In this document: positions 1 through 10,660 of the stretch, piece after piece
Layout of the letters: each line of letters starts with the position of its first letter
Position numbering within the stretch: position 1 is the first letter of the stretch
Assembly (NCBI GenBank): GCA_002811645.1
Contig: PDIP01000011.1
Coordinates: 4,435 to 50,438 of the forward strand
Direction: 5' to 3'
Length of the DNA: 46,004 nt
Origin: Corallochytrium limacisporum
Lineage: Eukaryota > Opisthokonta
Notes under the pieces: model-generated
What the model was told of the DNA's origin: nothing
The model's database searches: none
What the model saw: the letters and a program-made list of their open reading frames with translations, nothing else
Translations under genes and position numbers: made by a program

Positions 1-582
1 GGGCTAACAATCACGAATTGTGCAAATTTTTGTTGAACACCGGTTTTTCGAAATTCTGCACTTTTTTATTGAACAGAGGTTGGTACCACTTAAGCCAAAA
101 CGAATTCCTTATCAGCTTTACTGCCAATAGCCAAAAAAAAACTAAAACTTGGAGCATCCCGACAAAACCGCAGACAATAATTGAACTTTTTTTGATCACC
201 ATGAAAATTGGCAAAGTGAATGTTTCAGGTGTAATGCCATGGTGCATTTCACAAGAGTCGCTGTCCCTAAAAGATAAAAATCAAGGCCAGTGATCTTAGC
301 CCATCGTCACGTGCAACAAACAACTGAAAAACATCCAAGTGACAGCATGCAGCGCCGTAGAACTTGATTCGCTCGAATTGGGTGCACCCAGGATCGAAAG
401 CTCAGCCAGATGTCAGACACATGCTCTTTATGCTGAACCCCATAAATTCGAGTGACTATGGTTAATTGTACAGGTTTTGATTTCTCATGCCTCTTCACAG
501 GTGCTGTTAGCGCCGCCGTCATTCAGGGTAACTGTGGCTGTCTGGTCGTCTTTGGTGCCGTCTGTCCAGCGGAATGTCTGTG
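1..582. other. gene-poor spacer at the left edge, with a short degenerate tandem repeat
   Basis: No credible gene. At about 18-85 there are two imperfect copies of a unit reading TGCA, a T-rich tract, TTGAACA and then GG, spaced about 37 bases. The array may continue to the left of the window. The short frames here are not supported as genes: composition is AT-rich and there is no recognisable protein. Confidence 0.4.
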
Positions 583-1090
583 AGACCCTCCTCCGCGATG
601 ACAACGTAGCCAATGAGAAGGCTCTTGGAAGAGTAACTACTAAGGACGAGCACGGTTTTACCATTTGTTCCTTGTGTACGATAGTCCGGTTCTATGTTCG
701 GGTGTGGATTCATAATTTAGATTCCAAAATTTTCTGGAGTTGTGTCCGATGGCAACTGTCCCACCAAAATGGGGACTTATTGTTGAGGATCAGGCTATGT
801 TGTTGGTTGGTGCCCACAATTCTGATGCCACCAAAGAGATTACTATTGGGAGTCTATTTTAGCGTTTTTTCGCCTTTGGGAGGATATGGACGCCATGCTC
901 TCCACATTGCTGCACGTCGCCAGTCTCTGGACCCGGTTAAGCCTGCTGATCGGGTTTGGAGCCGATGCTGTTGATGTCTACGGATGCACTACTCTGCACT
1001 ATTCCGCCATCGTTGGCCACGCCGAAGCTGGCTCTGACCCTCACGGTCGGCATGAAACTCAATGTATGGTAAATAGATCGCATTGAGTCG
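583..1090 (+). pseudogene. decayed ankyrin-repeat gene fragment with a frameshift
   Basis: Two adjacent reading frames each carry part of an ankyrin repeat. The first, near 877-944, reads GGYGRHALHIAARRQSLDPVK and matches the repeat's 'G.t.LH.Aa' helix-turn signature. The second, from about 946, continues LLIGFGADAVDVYGC and then TTLHYSAIVGHAEAG, the next repeat. They join only if a frameshift lies near 942-948, between the VK and LL codons. Upstream, around 583-700, the first frame reads a possible weaker remnant (DEHGFTICSL). No intact ORF spans the region and stop codons follow each piece, so this is best read as a pseudogene or old gene fragment. Its boundaries are uncertain. A spliced gene with a tiny intron at the shift is a less likely alternative. 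Confidence 0.5.
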
Positions 1091-1437
1091 AGAGAACTGC
1101 GCAACTTCCAGGGGCAGATCTATCTGTTAGAAATTTATTCTTCGTATTGCTGCTTTGCGCGTGCATACTTCAACCACTTCATTGGAACTAGAAGACATCG
1201 CTAAAGAAAAGAGTATAGTGTGCCTACTTAGGCAAGAACATGGATGAATTTTTGTACCACCGTGGTACTGTCATGAGAGGTACTCCCTTACACTTATTTC
1301 TGAATCTAAATTGCCGGTAAAATACCTCCTGCCGAATAGGAAAGAGAGGAAATGAAGGGAGATCCGGGGAAGGGAGAGAAAACTCAGTAGTGGCGCCTGA
1401 TTTCCCATTACCAACCGAAAACCTGATCTCTTTCGCT
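1091..1437. other. spacer
   Basis: Nothing supported. It contains a purine-rich stretch at about 1338-1385 downstream of the stop codon of the minus-strand gene that follows. Confidence 0.4.
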
Positions 1438-2178
1438 CTAGTTGTGGTTAGGTTTGGAGGGCGTCAACGTGACTCCAAAGCCAGCGTAACCGTTACCATA
1501 AGCCACAGTATTTTCGACACCGAACCGTTTAATCCAGGCACCAGAGGTTTCAGTCATGACATAGGTTTGGTCGTCGCCAAGTTGTGGAGAGGCCACCTGT
1601 GCCATCGTGGCAATAGACTCCTCCAATGCTTGGGTGCATGGTATAAAAAACTGATCTGCCGGACATACGTCTGGTGAGCAATTTGGTTTGTTGGTTTCAG
1701 CAAAGGCGGCATAATCAGTATACCACAGCTGATCTATAACCGTGGCCGTACTGTTATTGTTGGAGTGTATCTGGAAAGAGTAAAATTTGCCTTGTATGTA
1801 GCGGTTTTTGAGCTTACACTCACTTAGTTCCTGCAAAAGTCCAGTTAGATCCTTCACAATATCCTGGCAATATTGTTCATTTTCGGCGTCGGTACAGACG
1901 TTGACCCAAAGGCCTTGATGGTCAAGATGCACATCAGCCGTGCCATTAGTATGGATCTGACACATTTCTTCATTTGTGGGCTGATTGCTCATGCATGCAT
2001 CCGATGGGTTGCAATTCGACCAAAACCTCGCTCGAGCAGTCCAGTACGTAGTGCTAATTATGTGGCAGAAGCTACCTCCTGAGGGATCGTCGTCTAGAGG
2101 CTGCCAGACAGGTGAGATTGGGTACGGAAGATCCAATGCAGCACTGGTTTGGATTTGAGCTTCAGCAATGGCAACCAT
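1438..2178 (-). CDS. hypothetical Cys-rich, probably extracellular protein (246 aa)
   Basis: I do not recognise this family. The protein is 246 residues and ends in KPNHN. It has at least ten cysteines spread over the middle and C-terminal parts, several N-glycosylation sequons (for example NGT and NNST), many aromatic residues and few lysines, a composition typical of secreted proteins. The N-terminus (MVAIAEAQIQTSAALDLPYP) is not a convincing signal peptide. A stop codon lies three codons upstream in frame, so the start at 2178 is forced unless a short 5' exon exists. A TACTAAC-like branch-point sequence does occur in the leader at about 2230. A TATA-like AGGTATTTAAGG lies about 110 bases upstream. 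Coding is supported by the length of the open frame and its non-random composition; function is unknown. Confidence 0.6.
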   Translation of the reverse strand: MVAIAEAQIQTSAALDLPYPISPVWQPLDDDPSGGSFCHIISTTYWTARARFWSNCNPSDACMSNQPTNEEMCQIHTNGTADVHLDHQGLWVNVCTDAENEQYCQDIVKDLTGLLQELSECKLKNRYIQGKFYSFQIHSNNNSTATVIDQLWYTDYAAFAETNKPNCSPDVCPADQFFIPCTQALEESIATMAQVASPQLGDDQTYVMTETSGAWIKRFGVENTVAYGNGYAGFGVTLTPSKPNHN

Positions 2179-2280
2179 TTTGGATTATGAGCAAGGTCAC
2201 TTTTGACTGCAATAGTCAGCACTATTCTTTGTAGTGTTAGTAGTTTGTTGTCACACCACTCTCTTCCGCGTTGAATCCTC

Positions 2281-2298
2281 AGATCCTTAAATACCTTA
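2281..2298 (-). promoter_or_regulatory. TATA-like element upstream of the 246-aa gene
   Basis: On the minus strand the sequence reads AAGGTATTTAAGGATCT, about 105-120 bases before the start codon at 2178. The core GGTATTT recurs upstream of the riboswitch gene (about 12800), and a related TATTTAA lies at the same distance upstream of the gene at 4725-5162. This is inference from position and composition only. Confidence 0.35.
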
Positions 2299-4724
2299 AT
2301 AGGTTTAACTTGTTCTTGTCAGAGAACAACTTCGCTTTGATAGCAGTCAACGGATGTGGACCTTATTAAGGACAGACTGAGTCAAGTCGTACTAGTCCTC
2401 AAATCTGTTCACCATGTGTCCGAAAAGTTGTCGGGCTGGATTTGGACTGCAGATAAAGATGTCAATCCAGTTTCTCATGAAATTTGGTCAGAGCTTTTTG
2501 AGAATACATCATGCTTGCCTCATGGCGGATATGAGCCCCTTATCTACCGTGCTGATGGCAATAGAGGTTTTCGAGTGCGCTCTGCAGGCAAGAAAGTCAG
2601 AGTTTGATACGAGATACTGGCTCCTCTTCCCCTTTCCCTCCGTGCGAATCACTTCCTTGTTGCGCTAACCCCTCCCCCCTTTCCCTCCGTGCGCATCACT
2701 TCCTGCGTCATTGCCGAAAGATTCACCATGTAGCCCTCCCAAACCCTGATCCTGTTGGCACTGTTCGAGAAATCCACTTCGTCTACGTGGTAGAGTGGAT
2801 TACTTTCTTCGAAAGACATCCGAATCAAGCCTCCCGTTGACGCGATACTAATTTCACAAAACCGGACACGTCGCCTTCGTACGTGAAAGTCCCATCTTTC
2901 ATCGAACACAAAACGAATTCTTCCCTGCAAACAAACCCTCACCCCCCCCCGGGGGGGGGGGCCTAACGAGGAACGGTGCATGGCAGTCACGCCGTTTGAA
3001 GGTGTAGTTAGACGGTCAGCGAGTCCAATGGCCGACCCCGGCAACAGCTCCATGGAACAAAGAAAGAAGTCTGGATCCAGCACCCGCAATTTCTAACACA
3101 CGAAAGTTCGGTACCAAATCAGTTCCTGCTTGTAGTTTGTTTTATCGATAAACCTCAACGGCACTAACTGCAGTACGAGGTACTGCCGATTTGAACCCCT
3201 ACCTGTCTCTTTCGAAAGCCAAAGCAAATGTATTGGCTTTCACGTCCGAAGCGGTGTGATAGTGGGACAGGTCTCTAAACTTCTGAGGGATAGGAAGAAT
3301 GCGAAGATAGGGATGACTCATGATATCCCTCATCAATTCGTTTCTGAAACAAATTACGCGGAAACTGACTATCAAAGACGTGTTGTTGTACCGTATTTTC
3401 AAGGAGCGCTGATCCCAAACCCAGAATCTTGACAATTACATAAGCGCGGATGTAAGAGACGAGGGTGGAGGTGAGGGGGATTTCAAAAAAACAAATTGGG
3501 CCGCGATGTTAACTTGTGATTTCAGGCATGGGGCCAACACTACCGCCGGCCCCACGTCTCCCACGACTTCGCTCTTTTCGTTTGGTGGTGTTCGTCGCGT
3601 ACATGAGCGACTCTTCCTGCCGAGGTGATTTTGGTATGTTACCAACTAAACAGAATGTAGTAATACTCGAGGCAGAAACAAGTCACTACGCGACAAAGTC
3701 AGTCCAAAAGGAATAATCGGCGTGGCTGTCGCATATGGCAATAGTGACCGCGACTCCGAGACGACAGAGGGTTGTGGGTCCTAGTACCAACTTTGGGTAG
3801 GGACGGCAGAATATCAATTTGCGATCAAAGAGGCTGTCAATTTAGTCAGCAAAGTAGGGTGTTGCGGCAGACGGGATCTCTAGCAAGCGGGACAGATCAA
3901 ATGGTTGGGAAATCGGATACAGACTGCGGCACGGAAAATAGACTCCAAACCAAGAGAGAGACTGACCTTATACTCCGTATGCTGACCATAAACTCTACTG
4001 ACTGCCTGCTGACCAGAAATCACGACTCAAATGATGAGATCTACAGCATTCATGATTATCTCTCTTTGGGAGTAAACTGTGCTACTTTCCGAAACGTAGT
4101 CAGAATTGTTAATGCTGTCAACAAGTACGTTCCATAAACATTGTCGACAAACTGTATCTGCTCATACATGAATCCCTCTTCTCCTATTTGTAGTTCTATT
4201 ACCGGCGTCAACTGGAGAAAAATAGTCAATTTCTCGATGTAAACATATGCCATGTCATAGAGCACGTTGGATTCAGTTACATCGTCATCGGGGGGGTCGA
4301 CCAGGGGAGTGTGAAGCGACACAATGTATTTTAGTCCCATTGATGTACACTCTCCAAGACTTTCGGGTTCTCAGTTTAGCATTCGAAGAAGTTGCAATGT
4401 TCCTGGTCGTTTTGGTCACCAAAGTTGGTATTGATTTCCATCGTTGTCGTACAAGCACACCCATGTATGGCAACACAGAGGCTGGTAAACCCGAAATACA
4501 AAGATCTTTTCGCGTAGCATGAAGGTTCCCCACAGCGCATGATCCCACCCTTACTACCATATCCGGAGAAATTGACAGGTTCCAGGTAAGGTGGTGTTTC
4601 TTATGAGTCACGAGGTTTCAGTTTATTGAGTTTTGCGTAGATCAAGATTTTTCATGGCTCATTGGGCTTCGTAATGTACGTGGATGCCATCAACGCTAGG
4701 GTTGGCATCCTTGCGACGAGTAAA
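2299..4724. other. 2.4 kb spacer with a C9/G11 palindromic run
   Basis: Several open frames of 65-146 codons occur on both strands. None has a recognisable domain or plausible composition, and they conflict with one another. At 2942-2961 nine C residues are followed directly by eleven G residues, a perfect self-complementary block. I see no other structure. Confidence 0.4.
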
Positions 4725-5162
4725 CTACAACCATTTAGCAGGATCAGTAGGATGGTTGACACGGTCGTCGCAGATGCCGTTAGTTTCGTAAGGCACGGCT
4801 CTGCACCAACCTCCTTTGCAGTCGTAATCATAATTGCATCGCTCCTCATCATCCCTGAGGTCGTGTGACGGGTTTGGAGCGCATACAGAGTTCTGGCACT
4901 TCCCAGACCAGCAGTCATTGTTGATGTCACAAGGAGCATTCATACGACGCGGGGTGTCTTCGTCGCTTTCGTTGAAAAGCACACAGACACCGCCAACTTC
5001 GTTCTCAGCTCCCAGGCTACATGGGTTGTAGTGGCAACATTCACTACCGGTAGAGCATACTTCACCTATCGGTTGACACACATTGGCATCGGCAGGACGA
5101 ATGGGAGACGCAGTAGCGAAACCAAAAACGGCAGCGAGAGCAACAGTGGGGAACGTCTTCAT
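4725..5162 (-). CDS. small secreted Cys-rich protein (145 aa)
   Basis: The 145-residue protein begins with a clear signal peptide: a short charged start (MKT), a hydrophobic core rich in Ala, Val and Phe, and likely cleavage after about residue 18 (FATA|SP). The mature part carries three cysteine clusters at about residues 29-60, 78-94 and 109-131. The second and third share the pattern C-x5-DC-xxG-x-C (CDINNDCWSGKCQNSVC; CNYDYDCKGGWC), resembling EB/Dickkopf-type small disulphide modules. That resemblance is to a fold-like spacing, not proof of homology. It is probably exported to the surface or medium. A TATA-like sequence lies about 115 bases upstream. The function is unknown; a lectin-like, inhibitor or cell-wall role would all fit. 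Confidence 0.75.
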   Translation of the reverse strand: MKTFPTVALAAVFGFATASPIRPADANVCQPIGEVCSTGSECCHYNPCSLGAENEVGGVCVLFNESDEDTPRRMNAPCDINNDCWSGKCQNSVCAPNPSHDLRDDEERCNYDYDCKGGWCRAVPYETNGICDDRVNHPTDPAKWL

Positions 5163-5275
5163 GTTGGAGTAAATTAAGGATAAGATCAGTTGAATCGTGG
5201 ACTCTGTCGAAATTTAGTACATGTAAATGGGTTGATTGTAGGATACTTCTTCTGTGAAATCCAGCGACGCAGCCT

Positions 5276-5287
5276 GATTTAAATAGC
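5276..5287 (-). promoter_or_regulatory. TATA-like element upstream of the 145-aa gene
   Basis: The minus strand reads GCTATTTAAATC, about 115-125 bases before the start codon at 5162. Spacing matches the TATA-like element of the gene at 1438-2178. Inference only. Confidence 0.35.
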
Positions 5288-8200
5288 TTGTAGTGTCTGA
5301 TCTTAATCATGTGTTTGTGGATTGAACGACCGCAGTGATGTGACGGTTGGCTGGGATGATGCGTGGGTAATAACTCCCAAGCTCTCTTTCCTCTTCCGTC
5401 TAGTCATAAGAGCGAGCGGGTCCTTGTTTCTATTGGAGTCCGTCCGATCATCAATCGACCAAAGTGCATTGCCCACTGGACGAATTTCACTCGCTGATAT
5501 GCTAAATCTGGTATCATCGCATGCGTACTAGGAGACATTGGCTGTTGGTCAGCCTCCCCGCCCTTCCATACAATGCAAGTTGCGCGGGACTCATGGGGTT
5601 GGTAAAAGAATCACGAAAGTATTGCCATGGAGCATAAGAAGCGATTAATCAATGCTGCCCATGGCGGCCTTCGCCACCATACCGCCGGATTGCGAGGATG
5701 TTACAACCCAGTTGTTTTCTGACAACTTCGTTGGTGTGTGACGTCACCTTGCCATCCGGTACCGTGGCACCCTCATATAGTACTGGAGTTCGTCGACATG
5801 GGTTCTGAGGCGATTGCGGCCTTGGCCACATACAAGAGAACCGATCTGGCTGTCTGCCGACGAAAAATTCCAAGCATCCTTGGCTAGGCAGATTTTTCGG
5901 AGATAGCGTCCATTATTCTGGTCTCAGTAAACCGGGAGTAGCGCCTCCGCCGCCTCAGTTTAGACAGTTCGTTATACTTTAAGCCGCACTCAAACTAAGA
6001 TTGACATCTACCCACCTACCTGCATTCGTAGTTGTGGTTCAACCGCGGTCATTTCACAGATGGCAACTAACCATGGTGGCACAATGTCTGTCACTGTAAG
6101 TAGCTAAAGATGGAATTTGTGATGAATGCAAACGCTTTATACTGGTCACAAAAATCATGTGGTCACAAGAGGCGCCTGTCCTGTGTGAATTTGGCGGAGA
6201 GATTCGATGTCCACAATATTTAATCCGACACCAAACCATGAGTTTGTGGCCCCAAACTAATGGCAATGCAATGTGTATACAGTGTTTGTACTTGTAAGAC
6301 AAAAAGGCGGGCAGTTCTTGTATTTTAGAATCCCGCGAAAATGTCCTGCGCAGATATCGCTTTCCCCGTTGAGTTCGTGATTTGTGATGTCGTATACTTT
6401 CCAAACTAATGGCTTCACATCTGATCTGCGATGCCGTTAACACTAGCCGTCGGCAAGCCCAAATGTTGACGGGGAAGGGTTCGCCAATTTGTTCCGTCTT
6501 TGTTGTTCACCTTCGCATATAGCATGACTGCAAAACTGTCCTTTCCATCATGCGGTAACCTTCCTGAGCGCGGGCCTGGCGATCAATCGTAATACTGAGA
6601 GCGCAACTACGCAGTTTTTACCGGTCCGGTCCGGTAGCTTCCGGTAAAACGAACCCCGCCATCAATTAGCTCCCTGCATTGACCAAGATTCCGAAGCACC
6701 GTAGTGATCAAATACTGGCCGGGACGAGCAGACTGATGCCCAAATGCGCACTTCAACCCCGAGTGTTGCATCCCTCCCCGGATCCATCCTTTCTGTTCAA
6801 TGCTGTTTTGCAACCAAGGTGATATATGCTTGGCAATTGACGCAGTGAATGTACGCTGATTGGTGTTCTCCGATGATTGACTGGTACAGGACCCCAATGC
6901 GGAGGCCGAAACGGTGGTCCTAAATTAAAACGATTCGGAGTTGGTTTTAATGAAAATAAAATCTACTGGGGCCAGTTCTTCCAACACTGTAACCCCGTCT
7001 GCAAAACCACAAGAAGGTGTCGCTTTCGTCCTCTACGGGCCTTGCAACTATTCGGTTGCCACATGCGCAACTTTCGATTGAGCTATTTCTGCTCGGCACC
7101 CGTCTTGAGATGGTTGTGGACAGTTTGCAAAATCGTGCTCAACGGTGGGTTTGTTTGTTTGCAGAGGGAACATAGCTTTGAAAACTGGACTGTTCCATAT
7201 TATGTAACTAAGTGGATCATGGGTTTCCGGGAGCATAAGAGCTCTGCCGGGGGACAAGTATACCAACACAGAAACAGACCTTGCCCAACTTTCCATATTT
7301 GGAAAGAAATATCAGCATTCGTAAATACTTTTCACAGAGGAACGCGGACGACGGAAGAAAAGTTTCCAGCTGAGTGCGCAGAGCGGCGTACAGCAGCGGA
7401 TTCACAAGAGTTTTCATATTATTTACAGTGTGTTGAATGTGCGTGCCAAGGTCCTCCCTCACGGTCTTGGTGAAGACCAGCACAGGTGCCATGTACAGCA
7501 CACGCACAGACTGCGGGCCCCGATGCAGGTGTTCACAGCAAGCAGGGGAGAAGCAATACAAAGCGGAAAAAAAAGTTTGGAAGCTTAGATCTTTCGAAAT
7601 AGAGCCCCGTTTCACAGTCTTCACAGTACAGTTAGAGTTGGGGCAGAGGCATCGGAAGGAATACGGAAGGTGCGGTCAAGAAACCTATTACTCCTATTTT
7701 CGTATCAGATGGGGAACAGATACCCCCATTACTGCTTCTAAGCCCCCCGGAATGTCTGTTTCGCACCGCTTTGCCTTGGGTTTAGAAGGTTTCGTCGGCA
7801 GTGGCCTCCCAGTCGCTCGTGGGGCCGGCACCGTATCTCACACTGTCCATACTTCAACGAACGGTGCCTGCGGTCAAGAAACAAAAAAGGTGTGCGAGTT
7901 TCAGACTGACCAAAGGGTTTCGAAGAGCGTATGGAAATAGACGTATAAGTATTGGAATCCATGGAACTGCTCCTCCCCCCTCCCCCCGGGGGGGGGTGGG
8001 GAGAAGGTCCAGGCGTCGTGATGTGTAAGATCAACAATTGTCTTAGTTTCCAAGCTAGAGTATTGAAGTGCAAAGTGCCAGGATGCAAAACTGTTGGTGT
8101 CTGTAAGTCAGATATCATGCATAGAGTCCGTAATCCGTGCATAACTTGCAGTTTGGGCACTACACGAAGTCTCCAGCAAATCAGTGCCGAGTTCGCAGCT

Positions 8201-8308
8201 ACTTCTGACCGAGCGCTTCATATTTTGAGTGTGAAGACTGATCCGTTGTGAAGATTACTCCCTAAGAGTTGAACCTTCGGATCCCGCCTACTTTCAGAAA
8301 CACAGACT
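5288..8308. other. 3.0 kb spacer with hairpins and G/C runs
   Basis: No gene is supported. A nine-base inverted repeat (TTTTACCGG and CCGGTAAAA, 16-base loop) sits at 6616-6649. A C6/G9 run flanked by further C-rich and G-rich tracts is at 7974-8003. A minus-strand frame at 7217-7624 contains the motif NPLLY in a context loosely like the end of a rhodopsin-type receptor, but it is isolated and I do not call it a gene. Confidence 0.4.
6616..6649. repeat. 9-bp perfect inverted repeat around CCGGT direct repeats
   Basis: The left arm TTTTACCGG and right arm CCGGTAAAA are exact reverse complements. Between them the block TCCGGT is repeated twice. The structure could form a hairpin or be a remnant end of a small mobile element. 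No target-site duplication is evident. Confidence 0.5.
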
Positions 8309-10288
8309 ATGAGGCTAGTAGATCGACCTGTCGTTGACCGTGCGGACTCGCATTTGTTCCCATCTACCATATCATTCATTCTCTGTGCCATTGGCTTTGC
8401 AATCGGTCTAGGTAATCTTTGGCGGTTTCCCATCTATGTGTATCGTTATGGTGGTGGTACATTCTTCATTCCGTATCTGTTTGGGCTCATAGCTTTGGGA
8501 GTTCCCCTGCTAACGCTCGAGACTGGGATTGGTAACGCTAGCCAGAAAGGCCCCATAGGCGCCTTTGGACACATCAACAGGCGTTTCAGTGGTATTGGTG
8601 CCGCGGCTGTTTACAACGCATTCGTTGTCTGCACATATTACTCCTCCATCTTGGCTTGGGGTCTCGTGTACCTAGTCGAGTCTTTCTATAATGATTTACC
8701 TTGGGACGTGGATATCGTTGAAGGCGAAACCTACAATATTACCCTGCTGGACAAGCCTAATGACTACTTTTACGATTCTGTCCTTATGGCAAGTGAGGAC
8801 CCCGGCTCAACCAAGGTCATCAGCAGTGCTCTTTTCGGTGCCCTCTTTGCCATGTGGGTATTTTCTTATCTAGCTGTCTTTAACGGGCCCAAAACTACAG
8901 GATATATTACGTACATCACCGTCAGCGCTCCCATCGTTATGCTAGCCATTTTGCTCATCCGTGGGTCAACCCTGGAAGGCGCTGGGGATGGTATCACCGA
9001 CTACATTGGAACCTGGGATTTCTCTGAGCTGAAAAATGGCCAGATGTGGATAGATGCCATTAGTCAAATCTTTTTTAGCCTTGGAGTGGCCGTGGCCTCA
9101 TTGATCAGCTTTGGTTCATATACCCCCCGCGGTTTCAGTGTTGTCAAGAACTCGGTTATTGTCGCCGTCGGCAATTCCACCTTTTCATTTTTTGCCGGGT
9201 TTGCTGTCTTCGAAATTCTGGGTTGGTTTTCCAACCTGACTGGGGTGCCCATCGAGGATGTCACACAGAGTGGACCTTCTCTGGCCTTCATTGTCTACCC
9301 GACAGCCCTGTCCCAGTTGCCTGCTCCTCAACTCTTCAATGTCCTCTTCTTCTTGACGATTTTCTTCCTTGGCATCGATACCCTCTTTGGTACCATGGAA
9401 GGGGTCACTGGTGGTATTGATGATACAAAGTACATGCCATACCTGAAGGACGTGCCAAAGATCAAGATTGGTATAGTTTATGCACTAGCCTGGCTATTGA
9501 GCATCTGGTACGTCTCTGACGTTGGTCTGTATTTGCTAGATGTGGTAGATCACTACCTTGCCAGCTACTGCCTTCTCGTTGTGGGTGGTATGGAGGCTGT
9601 TACTGTTTCCTGGATCCACCTCCATGACACCATGATGGACATGCTAGGTCGAAAATGCATCATCACTTTCGAAGTTACATACCTAGGCTGTATTTTGGTG
9701 GGCGTTGTCATTTCCATCGCGCTTAACGGCCCCGTTGATGGCCAGCTCGCAGCACTCATTGGCTTCGTTTGTGGCTTCGTTGTTTTCATCGTGGGCACCC
9801 TTTTTGCTGTCGTTGCTGGTCACAAATTCAGTGGACTTGACATGTCTACTGTCCTTGATAGGCTCTTCAACTTCCAGGCTGACGACATTCGCTGTTGGAT
9901 AAACAACACTGTGACGCAGAATAGTACGAATGGCAACCTCCAGATTCCTCGCGTGTGGAATTTCTTCATCAAGTTTGTCATCCCTGCAACCATCATTATT
10001 CTTATTATCGAGAACATCTACCTTAGTGTTGAGATTGGACCCTACGGAGGATACCCTACCTTTTACCAGGTGGTTGGCGGTCTCGTTCTGATCGGTGCCA
10101 TTGGCATAATGATCTTGGGTGCTGTATTCCCGTCAATTCTTGACGGTCCCGAGATCAACGCTAATGGGGAAAAGGGAGTGGAAGATTCTTCAGAGTTGCC
10201 GGAGCCGATCGTATGCGAATCCCAGGTCAGCGAGACAATCACTTCAGAGTTTGGAGTAAATGAGAAGTATGGTCAGGACGCAGTATAG
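8309..10288 (+). CDS. Na+-dependent neurotransmitter:sodium symporter (NSS/SLC6) family transporter
   Basis: This 659-residue integral membrane protein has the hallmarks of the NSS/SLC6 family. TM1 carries GFAIGLGNLWRFP (about residues 29-41), the unwound Na+/substrate site. It is followed by YRYGGGTFFIPY (46-57), the GGG-containing TM1-TM2 signature. TM6 reads QIFFSLGVAVASLISFGSYT and TM8 reads FFLTIFFLGIDTLFGTMEG. About twelve hydrophobic segments are visible, with a glycosylated loop after TM3 (NIT) and a hydrophilic acidic C-terminus. Family members co-transport amino acids, osmolytes or amines with Na+ across the plasma membrane; the substrate here cannot be deduced. The ATG at 8309 is the first in frame before TM1. 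A CATATTTTG sequence about 85 bases upstream is TATA-like. The gene ends 370 bases from the stop of the convergent riboswitch-controlled gene. Confidence 0.93.
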   Translation: MRLVDRPVVDRADSHLFPSTISFILCAIGFAIGLGNLWRFPIYVYRYGGGTFFIPYLFGLIALGVPLLTLETGIGNASQKGPIGAFGHINRRFSGIGAAAVYNAFVVCTYYSSILAWGLVYLVESFYNDLPWDVDIVEGETYNITLLDKPNDYFYDSVLMASEDPGSTKVISSALFGALFAMWVFSYLAVFNGPKTTGYITYITVSAPIVMLAILLIRGSTLEGAGDGITDYIGTWDFSELKNGQMWIDAISQIFFSLGVAVASLISFGSYTPRGFSVVKNSVIVAVGNSTFSFFAGFAVFEILGWFSNLTGVPIEDVTQSGPSLAFIVYPTALSQLPAPQLFNVLFFLTIFFLGIDTLFGTMEGVTGGIDDTKYMPYLKDVPKIKIGIVYALAWLLSIWYVSDVGLYLLDVVDHYLASYCLLVVGGMEAVTVSWIHLHDTMMDMLGRKCIITFEVTYLGCILVGVVISIALNGPVDGQLAALIGFVCGFVVFIVGTLFAVVAGHKFSGLDMSTVLDRLFNFQADDIRCWINNTVTQNSTNGNLQIPRVWNFFIKFVIPATIIILIIENIYLSVEIGPYGGYPTFYQVVGGLVLIGAIGIMILGAVFPSILDGPEINANGEKGVEDSSELPEPIVCESQVSETITSEFGVNEKYGQDAV

Positions 10289-10660
10289 TAACGTGTAAGG
10301 CATCACCAGTTCTACAATCTTACGCATCCCATGCTAGCATTATGGACACATAGTATTCAAAGACATAACATAACCTAAAGAACATATCAAATCCCAATAG
10401 CAAGTGCTCGAGTACCAAACGTTTCCGAGACACCTGAATTTTCTCACTCTGCACAGCAGACGGTGGTTCAGCAAGGTCTACTATCTGTTGACTAGCTTCG
10501 TGCGTTTTTCTGCCACTGCACAAGTGGCATTGCTGCACTCATACTTGGAGACGGTCGAATAGCTTTTTATTGATAGACAAAATTGGACCACAAGGGCTTT
10601 TCTTCTTGGGAAGCATAAGTAGTCCCTGCACCGCCTCTCAGGGTTTGGCTTGGTCCGAAC
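10289..10660. other. convergent intergenic region
   Basis: This 372-base gap lies between the stop codons of two converging genes and must hold both 3' ends. No gene or clear terminator structure is visible. Confidence 0.4.

Noticed and set aside
6877-7473. 198-codon plus-strand frame
   Set aside because: No recognisable domain; Arg/Cys/Phe-rich composition and overlap with frames on the other strand suggest chance.
7217-7624. Minus-strand frame with NNMKTLVNPLLYAALRTQL, like the end of TM7 in rhodopsin-type receptors
   Set aside because: A single short motif; no other transmembrane helices or DRY-like motif are found nearby in any frame. A decayed receptor cannot be excluded.
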